Below are positions 1 to 5,424 of a stretch of 5,438 nt of DNA, piece by piece. Below the pieces are notes generated by a model. The model ran no database searches. It was not told the DNA's origin and saw only the letters and a program-made list of their open reading frames with translations. Within the stretch, counting starts at the first letter, position 1, and each line of letters begins with the position of its first letter. The DNA is taken from positions 1-5,438 of the forward strand of contig JBJEQG010000030.1 in NCBI GenBank assembly GCA_051881635.1, given 5' to 3'. The DNA comes from JBJEQG01 sp051881635 (GTDB taxonomy: Bacteria > Bacillota > Clostridia > Oscillospirales > Acutalibacteraceae). The position numbers and the translations under genes were made by a program.

Positions 1-465
1 TCCGATTGGAAAGGAAAATATGACAGCCTTGAAAATTATGCCTATTCCCTTTATGTCAATCGCTTTTCAGACGAAAAGCATTTTCTGGTAGTATATTCCG
101 AACCCAAAAATGCCAACACATTGGAATTTGTCGATTGGTCATGGGAGGGTATGCAGGGCGATGATACGGATAACATCATTACAAAAGCCAATTTCAGCAA
201 ATTTCAATCCGATTTACAGCGATACTTAACAATGGACGAAGTTTCCGTTGAGGAGGCTTTCACAAGGGCGTTTTCCGCCTCCACTGATTATATGATGTCC
301 GTTTCCCCCGATTACGGCATGGTTTTTGCAATGGGTTTTTTTGCTTTGATATGGAATGGTGCTATATGTGTCATTTTAATTACAGCAATCAAAAGCTATA
401 TTAACAGCAATCGTAACTATGAAGAAGTACCTTCGGACGATTATTATACTATGGGCAGATTTTAA
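1..465 (+). CDS. C-terminal part of an unrecognised membrane-anchored protein
   Basis: The reading frame is open from the first base of the window to the TAA at 463-465, giving 154 residues with no start, so the gene begins upstream. I do not recognise the family with certainty. The fragment begins with a soluble, aromatic and acidic region containing the segment HFLVVYSEP (about residues 27-35) and the distinctive WSWEGMQGDDTD (about 46-57). It is followed by a probable amphipathic stretch, FSKFQSDLQRYL. One strongly hydrophobic helix lies at about residues 107-130, and a polar, acidic tail of about 24 residues ends the protein. The TTG at 121 lies inside this frame and is not needed as a start. 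The layout suggests an extracytoplasmic domain held by a C-terminal membrane helix, with the tail inside; topology is inferred. A distant TPM-like or zinc-ribbon-associated membrane protein is possible but unproven. A hairpin terminator begins ten bases after the stop. Confidence 0.75.
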   Translation, partial: SDWKGKYDSLENYAYSLYVNRFSDEKHFLVVYSEPKNANTLEFVDWSWEGMQGDDTDNIITKANFSKFQSDLQRYLTMDEVSVEEAFTRAFSASTDYMMSVSPDYGMVFAMGFFALIWNGAICVILITAIKSYINSNRNYEEVPSDDYYTMGRF

Positions 466-474
466 ATCTAACAG

Positions 475-504
475 AAAAGAGCCGATTTGTTTCGGCTCTT
501 TTTG
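475..504. terminator. Bidirectional intrinsic terminator between convergent genes
   Basis: An 11-bp perfect stem (475-485 AAAAGAGCCGA with 492-502 TCGGCTCTTTT) encloses a 6-nt loop. On the plus strand the stem runs into five Ts (499-503). On the minus strand the mirror arm ends in four Ts (complement of 475-478). It can therefore stop transcription of the left-edge gene and, about 70 nt past its stop codon, of the convergent HAD gene. Confidence 0.85.
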
Positions 505-573
505 TTTGTCGTCAAGACAGTGACAGTTGTGCTTTAACATCAAGATAATATGTGTCAATTATCTTTCATACAG

Positions 574-1239
574 TTATTCTTTTGCGAAAGCATTATTCCG
601 TAAAATCTTTTCCGCCTCAGTTAAACTTGAACAACAGGCATAAAGCATTGGTCGAATTTCATCGGTTGGTGGAATGAGGTCAGGTACCATAATGACTTTC
701 ATTCCTGCCGCATAAGCCGACTTAACACCGTTAATTGAGTCTTCAAATGCATAACACTCTGACGGTTCAACACCGATACTCTCTGCCGCCATTAAGTAAA
801 TATCGGGTTCCGGCTTACTTTTTGTCAGCATATCACCGTAAACGACGGCATCAAAATAAGAACCGATTTTTGTTTTTTGGAAAAGGGTCTTTTCAGCACT
901 TTCTCGCTGTGTTGAAGTTGCCACAGCTAACTTGAAACGGGCGGTTTTCAAAAAATCCAAAAGCGAAAACAAACCTGCCTTAATCGGCACACCGTTTTTT
1001 TCATAGTATGATGTTATATATTTTCTACCCAAATCCCGCAGTTCATCATAATCGAAGTCCGCACCATAATGCTCCAAAAATATCGCTTTTGTCATGGCTG
1101 AGGTTACACCGATTGTTTGTTTGCAAACGGTTTCTATATCTTGATAACCCAAATCCTTACCAGCTTGTGTAAATCCCCAAACAAATACACTTTCGCTGTC
1201 AATCATTAAACCGTCCATATCAAAAATTGCCGCTTTCAT
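574..1239 (-). CDS. HAD-superfamily hydrolase, beta-phosphoglucomutase-like
   Basis: This is a 221-residue cytosolic protein of the haloacid dehalogenase superfamily, subfamily I with a small helical cap (C1). All four catalytic motifs are visible. Motif I is DMDGLMIDSE with nucleophile Asp7 and acid/base Asp9. Motif II is ATST with Thr108/Ser109. Motif III is KSKPEPD with Lys142. Motif IV is FEDSINGV with Glu166-Asp167 for Mg2+ binding. The cap lies at about residues 16-85. The length is normal for this group, and nothing appears missing. Known members are phosphomonoesterases acting on small sugar or nucleotide phosphates, or beta-phosphoglucomutase. The DMDGLMIDSE form is common among general sugar-phosphate phosphatases, so the substrate cannot be assigned. 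The start is supported by GAGAGGGA (complement of 1251-1258), 11 nt upstream of ATG, and by a promoter at 1273-1301. It is monocistronic, convergent with the left-edge gene and divergent from the tRNA. Confidence 0.93.
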   Translation of the reverse strand: MKAAIFDMDGLMIDSESVFVWGFTQAGKDLGYQDIETVCKQTIGVTSAMTKAIFLEHYGADFDYDELRDLGRKYITSYYEKNGVPIKAGLFSLLDFLKTARFKLAVATSTQRESAEKTLFQKTKIGSYFDAVVYGDMLTKSKPEPDIYLMAAESIGVEPSECYAFEDSINGVKSAYAAGMKVIMVPDLIPPTDEIRPMLYACCSSLTEAEKILRNNAFAKE

Positions 1240-1272
1240 TTGAACAACACTCCCTCTCTTTTCTGTACTTCT

Positions 1273-1301
1273 ATTCTACATCTTTTTGACTGTTTAGACA
1301 A
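1273..1301 (-). promoter_or_regulatory. Predicted sigma-A promoter of the HAD gene
   Basis: Read on the minus strand, TTGTCT (complement of 1296-1301) and TAGAAT (complement of 1273-1278) are separated by exactly 17 bp, matching 4/6 and 5/6 consensus positions. The -10 box lies about 33 nt upstream of the HAD start codon. Confidence 0.65.
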
Positions 1302-1320
1302 CACTTATTTGTTTCAAGTG

Positions 1321-1387
1321 CTTTAAAAACAAAAATCTAAATTTTTTTCAAAAAATGCTTGACAAATTAAAATTCGCTTGTTATAAT
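1321..1387 (+). promoter_or_regulatory. Strong promoter of the tRNA-Gly gene with A/T-tract UP-like region
   Basis: A perfect -35 TTGACA (1359-1364) and a perfect -10 TATAAT (1382-1387) are spaced by 17 bp. TG at 1379-1380 forms an extended -10. Immediately upstream, 1321-1357 carries successive A and T runs (A5 at 1325-1329, A5 at 1331-1335, T7 at 1342-1348, A6 at 1350-1355). This resembles an UP element or curved DNA, as often seen upstream of stable-RNA promoters. Transcription should begin near 1394. Confidence 0.9.
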
Positions 1388-1417
1388 ATAAAAGCACTAA
1401 GGAACAGAGTTCCGTAT

Positions 1418-1493
1418 GCGGATGTAGCTCATCTGGTAGAGCGCAACCTTGCCAAGGTTGAGGTAGCGAGTTCGAGCCTCGTCATCCGCTCCA
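1418..1493 (+). tRNA. tRNA-Gly (anticodon GCC)
   Basis: This 76-nt sequence folds as a complete cloverleaf. The acceptor stem is GCGGATG (1418-1424) with CATCCGC (1483-1489). The D stem is GCTC (1427-1430) with GAGC (1439-1442). The anticodon stem is CAACC (1444-1448) with GGTTG (1456-1460) around the loop TTGCCAA, so the anticodon GCC is at 1451-1453 and decodes GGC/GGU glycine codons. The T arm is GCGAG/CTCGT (one G-U pair) around TTCGAGC. The discriminator base is T1490, and the 3' CCA (1491-1493) is encoded. It is flanked by its own promoter and terminator, so it is a single-gene unit rather than part of a tRNA cluster. Confidence 0.97.
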
Positions 1494-1500
1494 TACCATC

Positions 1501-1531
1501 GCTCTCGGCATATTATGCCGGGAGCATTTTT
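1501..1531 (+). terminator. Intrinsic terminator of the tRNA-Gly unit
   Basis: An 11-bp stem (1501-1511 GCTCTCGGCAT with 1515-1525 ATGCCGGGAGC, one G-U pair) has a 3-nt loop and is followed by A and then five Ts (1527-1531). It starts 8 nt after the tRNA CCA end, separating the tRNA transcript from murC. Confidence 0.9.
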
Positions 1532-1563
1532 GTTCATATCAAAAATTTGAACATAGATATACA

Positions 1564-1569
1564 TATAAT
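1564..1569 (+). promoter_or_regulatory. Possible -10 box of the murC promoter
   Basis: TATAAT matches the -10 consensus fully and lies 39 nt upstream of the murC start codon. No good -35 is found at 16-18 bp spacing (the bases there are mostly A), and there is no TG extension. The promoter may be weak or factor-dependent. TTGAAC at 1547-1552 is too close to pair with it. Confidence 0.4.
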
Positions 1570-1586
1570 TTCTACTGTTGTAGAAA
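1569..1586. promoter_or_regulatory. Candidate operator dyad at the murC transcription start
   Basis: TTTCTACTGTTGTAGAAA has 7-bp perfect arms around TGTT. It starts at the last base of the -10 box, so it would cover the predicted start point near 1576. Its core TACTGTTGTA differs at one position from TACAnnTGTA, the core described for the BlaI/MecI/CopY repressor family. The match to that family is only suggestive, and the dyad could instead be a 5'-UTR hairpin. Confidence 0.35.
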
Positions 1587-1608
1587 AACGGAAGGAAAGT
1601 GCATACGC

Positions 1609-2994
1609 ATGGAATATAACTACAAAACTTTATTGGATAACATTAAGAGAATTCATTTTGTTGGTATCGGCGGTTCAGGTATGTGTCCACTTGCTGAAAT
1701 TCTCTATCATGAGGGATATGAAATTACCGGTTCGGATATGAATGAATCCGATACTTTGGAGCGTATTCGCAGCTATGGCATTAAAGTTACAATGGGACAC
1801 TTTGCCGAAAATGTTAACGGAGCGGATATGGTTGTTTATACGGCGGCAGTTAAATCCGACAATCCTGAACTTGTTTCAGCAAAGGCTCAGGGCATACCGA
1901 CTGTTGAACGCTGTATCATGCTGGGAGCGGTTTGTTCCAAGTATAAACGCTCAGTAGCTGTTTCAGGTACACACGGCAAAACCACAACAACCTCCATGCT
2001 GACACAAATTCTGACCATGTGCAACTTTGACCCGACAGCTGTTATCGGCGGTAAATTGCCTTTTCTCGGCGGCAACAGCCGTGTCGGCAAATCGGATATT
2101 ATGACCTGTGAAGCGTGTGAATATGTCGACACTTTTCTGCACCTCTATCCTGCCATTTCTATTATTTTGAACATTGACGCCGACCATTTAGACTATTTCA
2201 AAACATTGGACGGCGTAAAGAAATCCTTTACCCGTTTTGCGGAACAAACTTCTCAAACCTTAATCGTAAACGGTGATGACGAAAACACTATGGACGCTAT
2301 GAAAACCGTTGATAAGCCCCTGACTACTTTCGGCTTTGACAGCAAAAACGATTATTACGCTGTAATTGTCAGCGAGGATAAAGTTTTTGATACTTTTGAG
2401 GTTCATCATAACGGACAAACGCTTATGACCGTAACCTTGCAAGTTCCGGGACGGCATAATGTTTTGAATGCACTTGCGGCGGCAACGGCAGCGTTAATTT
2501 TAGGTGCTGAACCGAAGGATATTGCGACAGCACTGGGAGCATTTACCGGGGCACACCGCCGTTTTGAAATTCTCGGCAAATTCGGCGGTATTACAGTGGC
2601 GGACGATTTCGCACACCACCCGACCGAACTTGAAGCCACTTTAAAATCCGCTATGGGTATGGGATTCAAACAAGTTTGGGCGGTATTCCAACCGCATACC
2701 TATTCCCGAACAGCCATGTTGTTAGATGATTTTGCCCGAGTGCTTTCCATTCCGACCCATGCAATACTTTCTGAAATTTTGGCAGTGCGTGAAACCAACA
2801 CCTATAATATTTATGCCAAAGATTTGGCGGATAAAATTGACGGCTGTGTATGGTTCAAAACTTTCGAGGAAATTACAGACTATGTCACCCAAAAGGCAAC
2901 GGACGGCGATTTGATTATTACGATTGGCGGCGGCAATGTTTATATGTGTGCCCATCAAATCGTTGAAAAACTGAAATCCATGTACAATTCATAA
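1609..2994 (+). CDS. murC: UDP-N-acetylmuramate--L-alanine ligase (MurC)
   Basis: This cytoplasmic Mur ligase joins L-alanine to UDP-MurNAc using ATP, the first peptide-forming step of peptidoglycan precursor synthesis. The 461 residues match the usual family length. The N-terminal UDP-binding Rossmann domain shows RIHFVGIGGSGM (14-25). The central ATPase domain has the P-loop GTHGKTTTT (120-128, Lys124), and DADHLDYF (190-197) lies near the metal/substrate site. The C-terminal domain has GAHRRFE (314-320) and DDFAHHPTE (332-340), both typical of MurC rather than MurD/E/F. The ATG at 1609 fits the normal MurC N-terminus and follows GGAAGGAAAG (1590-1599), with about 12 nt from AAGGA to the ATG. 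It is monocistronic: a tRNA terminator lies upstream, and a strong terminator begins three bases after the stop. No defect is visible. Confidence 0.98.
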   Translation: MEYNYKTLLDNIKRIHFVGIGGSGMCPLAEILYHEGYEITGSDMNESDTLERIRSYGIKVTMGHFAENVNGADMVVYTAAVKSDNPELVSAKAQGIPTVERCIMLGAVCSKYKRSVAVSGTHGKTTTTSMLTQILTMCNFDPTAVIGGKLPFLGGNSRVGKSDIMTCEACEYVDTFLHLYPAISIILNIDADHLDYFKTLDGVKKSFTRFAEQTSQTLIVNGDDENTMDAMKTVDKPLTTFGFDSKNDYYAVIVSEDKVFDTFEVHHNGQTLMTVTLQVPGRHNVLNALAAATAALILGAEPKDIATALGAFTGAHRRFEILGKFGGITVADDFAHHPTELEATLKSAMGMGFKQVWAVFQPHTYSRTAMLLDDFARVLSIPTHAILSEILAVRETNTYNIYAKDLADKIDGCVWFKTFEEITDYVTQKATDGDLIITIGGGNVYMCAHQIVEKLKSMYNS

Positions 2995-2996
2995 TA

Positions 2997-3049
2997 GAAC
3001 GCCCCTTAACCAAATTTCTCAAACTTGGTTAAGGGGTGTTCTTTTTTTT
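2997..3049 (+). terminator. Strong intrinsic terminator of murC
   Basis: A 17-bp stem (2997-3013 with 3025-3041, one G-U pair at 3001/3037) contains the block CCCCTTAACCAA and its complement. An 11-nt loop can close further by TTT/AAA pairing. Eight Ts (3042-3049) follow. The minus strand lacks a U tract after the stem, so it is chiefly a plus-strand terminator. Confidence 0.95.
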
Positions 3050-3102
3050 CTCAATAATTTTGATAGAATTGCCAAAGGCGGAAAAAACGAGAGGTTCTCA
3101 AA

Positions 3103-3585
3103 TTATTCCCAGTTGTGGAAAACATTTTGAATATCGTCGTTATCGTCAAGCATATCGAGGAGTTTTTGCATNNNNNNNNNNNNNNNNNNNNNNNNNNNNN
3201 NNNNNNNNNNNNNNNNNNNNNNNNNNNNNNNNNNNNNNNNNNNNNNNNNNNNNNNNNNNNNNNNNNNNNNNTCCGTCAAAGCCTCAACAATAACGGCAAC
3301 ACCACACGGACCGTAACCCTCATAACGAATAGCCTCATAGTTTGTATTGTCACCTGCACCCGCAGCCTTTTTGATAATACGCTCAATGTTGTCGTTTGGT
3401 ACATTGTTCGCTTTTGCTTTTGCAATACAATCTTTCAATTTAGAGTTTACATTTGGGTCGGCACTTCCGCCCTCACGAACAGCAACGGCAAGCTCACGAC
3501 CGATTTTTGTAAAAACTTTTGCACGGGCGTTATCGGTTTTTTCTTTTTTGCGTTTAATGGTACTCCATTTTGAATGTCCTGACAT
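3103..3585 (-). CDS. yebC: YebC/TACO1-family protein, middle lost in an assembly gap
   Basis: Both ends match the YebC/PmpR/TACO1 family. These are cytosolic proteins long annotated as transcriptional regulators and more recently tied to translation of difficult peptides such as polyprolines. The N-terminal 104 residues begin MSGHSKWSTIKRKKE, then FTKIGREL (about 26-33), NVPNDNIERII and the family hallmark YEGYGPCGVAVIVEALT (88-104). The C-terminal 22 residues include LLDMLDDNDDIQNVFHNWE, the usual family ending. Between them are 100 Ns. Full-length members have about 240 residues, so about 114 codons should lie there, not 34. The gene is probably intact in the organism. The start is supported by AGGAGG (complement of 3597-3602), 11 nt upstream of ATG, and by a good promoter. 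It converges on murC and diverges from the regulator gene. The polyproline role is family knowledge, not visible here. Confidence 0.93.
   Translation of the reverse strand: MSGHSKWSTIKRKKEKTDNARAKVFTKIGRELAVAVREGGSADPNVNSKLKDCIAKAKANNVPNDNIERIIKKAAGAGDNTNYEAIRYEGYGPCGVAVIVEALTXXXXXXXXXXXXXXXXXXXXXXXXXXXXXXXXXXMQKLLDMLDDNDDIQNVFHNWE
3172..3271. other. Assembly gap of exactly 100 Ns inside yebC
   Basis: The run of 100 undetermined bases is the standard placeholder for a gap of unknown size. It keeps the yebC frame open by chance: 314 nt of coding lie on one side and 69 on the other, so any gap length of 3n+1 would do so. Comparison with the family length predicts a real gap of about 340 nt. 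Confidence 0.95.
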
Positions 3586-3624
3586 AAAATAAGAATCCTC
3601 CTGTATGTTTTGATAATCAAGAGT

Positions 3625-3653
3625 ATTTTACCACAGTCCCCCAAATATATCAA
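3625..3653 (-). promoter_or_regulatory. Predicted sigma-A promoter of yebC
   Basis: On the minus strand, TTGATA (complement of 3648-3653) and TAAAAT (complement of 3625-3630) are 17 bp apart, each matching 5/6 consensus positions. TGG immediately before TAAAAT gives an extended -10. The start point should fall near 3618, leaving a leader of about 33 nt with AGGAGG. Confidence 0.8.
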
Positions 3654-3685
3654 GTACAAAAAATCTCGGCAAATGTATAAAACAC

Positions 3686-3713
3686 TTGAAAAAACGGAGA
3701 GCGAATATATAAT
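3686..3713 (+). promoter_or_regulatory. Predicted promoter of the response regulator-kinase operon
   Basis: TTGAAA (3686-3691) and TATAAT (3708-3713) are separated by 16 bp. Transcription should begin near 3720, leaving a leader of about 29 nt before the ATG at 3749. GAGGTG at 3739-3744 is the ribosome binding site. No TNACA-n4-TGTAA-type BceR box is seen here, so autoregulation is not evident. Confidence 0.75.
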
Positions 3714-3748
3714 AAATTTAAGGGACAATTAAATATTTGAGGTGAAAT

Positions 3749-4417
3749 ATGTATAAAATTATGATTGCGGAAGATGACAGCGTGATTGCATCTGTTGTCA
3801 AAAAACATATAGAATCATGGGGGTATGAAGTCAAATGTATTGAGGATTTTCAGAATGTTCTGAAAGAATTTACGGATTTTGAACCGCATATTGTACTTTT
3901 GGACCTCATGCTGCCATTTTATAACGGCTACCATTGGTGTAATGAAATCCGAAAAATATCCAGCATTCCAATTATCTTTATTTCGTCTGCCGCCGACAGC
4001 ATGAATATGGTTATGGCAATGAATATGGGCGGCGATGACTTTATTTCAAAGCCGTTTGACCTCAATGTTCTGACGGCAAAAATTCAGGCTGTTTTGCGGC
4101 GAACATACGATTTCTCAAATACGGCCGCCGTTATCGAATATAAAGGGGCAATTTTGAATATCAACGATATGACACTCCTCTATAATAATCAAAAAATTGA
4201 ATTAACACGCAACGAGTTTCGTATTCTCCAAACACTTCTTGAAAACAAAGGTAAAACCGTTACCCGTCATACGCTTATGGTACGCCTTTGGGAAAGCGAC
4301 AATTATATTGAAGAAAACACCTTAACCGTCAACATCAATCGTTTAAGAAAAAAGTTAGACAACATCGGACTGAAAGACTTTATCCTCACTAAAACCGGCA
4401 CAGGATACATTATCTAA
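3749..4417 (+). CDS. OmpR-family response regulator, BceR-like
   Basis: This is a 222-residue DNA-binding response regulator. The receiver domain (about 1-115) shows the acidic pocket Glu8-Asp9-Asp10, the phospho-acceptor Asp52 in LLDLMLP, the switch residues Ser79/Ser80 in IIFISSA, and Lys101-Pro102 in SKPFD. The C-terminal winged-helix domain (about 127-222) contains LTRNEFRILQTLLENKGKTV, the recognition region NTLTVNINRLRKKL and the terminal wing TGTGYII, all typical of OmpR/PhoB regulators. MGGDDFISKPF resembles the Bce-type branch, and the kinase that follows is clearly of that type. In characterised Bce systems the phosphorylated regulator activates an adjacent ABC transporter giving resistance to cell-wall-active peptides; the target here is not in view. 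The double stop TAATAA is followed closely by the kinase gene, so the pair is an operon. Confidence 0.95.
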   Translation: MYKIMIAEDDSVIASVVKKHIESWGYEVKCIEDFQNVLKEFTDFEPHIVLLDLMLPFYNGYHWCNEIRKISSIPIIFISSAADSMNMVMAMNMGGDDFISKPFDLNVLTAKIQAVLRRTYDFSNTAAVIEYKGAILNINDMTLLYNNQKIELTRNEFRILQTLLENKGKTVTRHTLMVRLWESDNYIEENTLTVNINRLRKKLDNIGLKDFILTKTGTGYII

Positions 4418-4436
4418 TAACAGACCTTTGAAAAAT

Positions 4437-4442
4437 GGAGAG
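4437..4442 (+). promoter_or_regulatory. Ribosome binding site that decides the kinase start
   Basis: GGAGAG lies downstream of the in-frame ATG at 4435, so it cannot serve that codon. It is 10 nt upstream of the in-frame ATG at 4453. The sequence before 4435 (CAGACCTTTGAAAA) has no recognisable Shine-Dalgarno motif. An out-of-frame ATG at 4448 lies between the site and 4453. Confidence 0.7.
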
Positions 4443-4452
4443 AAAAAATGAA

Positions 4453-5424
4453 ATGCGATTGTTGGGAGAATTTCTAAAAGAACAATGCGGAAACATTGTT
4501 TTGTTTATGCTTTTTGCAGGTATATTTTTCGGTGTATTCTATGTTTATCATATAGAAAATGAGGCGTTCTTTTATGCGTTGTTAATCTGCAGTGTTATTG
4601 GTTCAGCGGTTGAAATCATACGATTTATATTTTTTATACAGCGGCATAAGCGTTTGAGAATTGCCTATAAGAATGTGGAACTCCTATCGGAACAACTGCC
4701 TGAACCCTGTGGTCTTATTGAACAGGATTATCAGGAAATCGGCAAAAAAATGTGCCGTATGTATCATGAGGCGTGCCGTTTGGAGGAAAAACATCAAAGA
4801 GAAAGTATTGATTACTATACGGCATGGGTACACCAAATCAAAACACCTATGGCAGCCATGCGGCTTTATCTTCAATCGGAGGATACCGAACAAAATGCCT
4901 TGCTTTTGTCGGAATTGTTTCAGATTGAGCAATATGTTGAAATGGTGCTGTGTTATTTTCGTGTGGACAGCACATCAAATGATTTTGTTTTTCAGGAATA
5001 TGCGTTAGATGACATTATCCGCCAGGCTATACGAAAATATGCGGCACAATTTGTGCAGAAAAAGTTGAAACTGATATATAAAGGAACAGCCATGCGTGTC
5101 GTAACCGATGAAAAGGGCTTGCTATTTGTAATTGAGCAGTTGCTTTCCAATGCAATTAAATATACAAATAAGGGAAGTATAACGATTGAGGCGGAAAACG
5201 GCATATTGAAAATTATTGACACAGGCATAGGTATGGCACCGGAGGACCTGCCCCGTATTTTTGAAAAAGGCTTTACAGGATATAATGGACGATTGGACAA
5301 AAAGTCAACAGGATTGGGATTGTATCTTTGCAAGAGAATTACCGATAAACTTTCCTGTGAGCTGAGTGTTCAGTCCGAAATCAAAAAAGGTACAACCGTA
5401 CAAATAATAATGCGTGACACATAA
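4453..5424 (+). CDS. Intramembrane-sensing histidine kinase, BceS-like
   Basis: From ATG 4453 this gives 323 residues; an ATG six codons upstream (4435) lacks a ribosome binding site. Two membrane helices (about 14-32 and 38-61) are joined by only about five residues, so there is no external sensor domain. This is the hallmark of intramembrane-sensing kinases, which in Bce systems receive their signal through the partner ABC transporter. A linker likely to be coiled coil leads to the H-box WVHQIKTPMAA with His127. The HATPase domain has the N-box QLLSNAIKYT (Asn233), G1 DTGIGM (Asp256) and G2 STGLGLYL (Gly287/Gly289). The WVHQIKTP form and total length match BceS/BraS-type kinases. It should phosphorylate Asp52 of the preceding regulator. 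The stop is 14 nt from the window end, and no terminator is seen, so downstream genes may be co-transcribed. Confidence 0.94.
   Translation: MRLLGEFLKEQCGNIVLFMLFAGIFFGVFYVYHIENEAFFYALLICSVIGSAVEIIRFIFFIQRHKRLRIAYKNVELLSEQLPEPCGLIEQDYQEIGKKMCRMYHEACRLEEKHQRESIDYYTAWVHQIKTPMAAMRLYLQSEDTEQNALLLSELFQIEQYVEMVLCYFRVDSTSNDFVFQEYALDDIIRQAIRKYAAQFVQKKLKLIYKGTAMRVVTDEKGLLFVIEQLLSNAIKYTNKGSITIEAENGILKIIDTGIGMAPEDLPRIFEKGFTGYNGRLDKKSTGLGLYLCKRITDKLSCELSVQSEIKKGTTVQIIMRDT

Noticed and set aside
121..465. TTG at 121 as start of the left-edge gene
   Set aside because: The frame is open to the window edge, residues upstream read as continuous protein, and no ribosome binding site precedes the TTG.
516..527. 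Tandem GACAGT GACAGT
   Set aside because: Only two 6-bp copies are present, which is too little to call a repeat feature.
542..565. AT-rich inverted repeat AAGATAAT / ATTATCTT between the convergent genes
   Set aside because: The 8-bp arms contain a single G-C pair each, with an 8-nt loop and no T tract on either strand. The better hairpin at 475-504 explains termination.
735..935. Short plus-strand frame opposite the HAD gene
   Set aside because: It has no ribosome binding site, is antisense to a well-supported conserved gene, and its composition follows the HAD codons.
1302..1320. CACTT-n9-AAGTG inverted repeat upstream of the HAD promoter
   Set aside because: The arms are only 5 bp in AT-rich DNA, with no match to a regulator box I can name (not Rex, NrdR or CcpA-like).
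1355..1741. Plus-strand open frame of 128 codons
   Set aside because: It runs through the tRNA, its terminator and the start of murC in another frame. The apparent ATG lies in the tRNA promoter, so it is a chance frame.
3115..3592. Plus-strand open frames opposite yebC
   Set aside because: They cross the N gap or mirror yebC codons on the opposite strand. yebC has clear family motifs, a promoter and a ribosome binding site.
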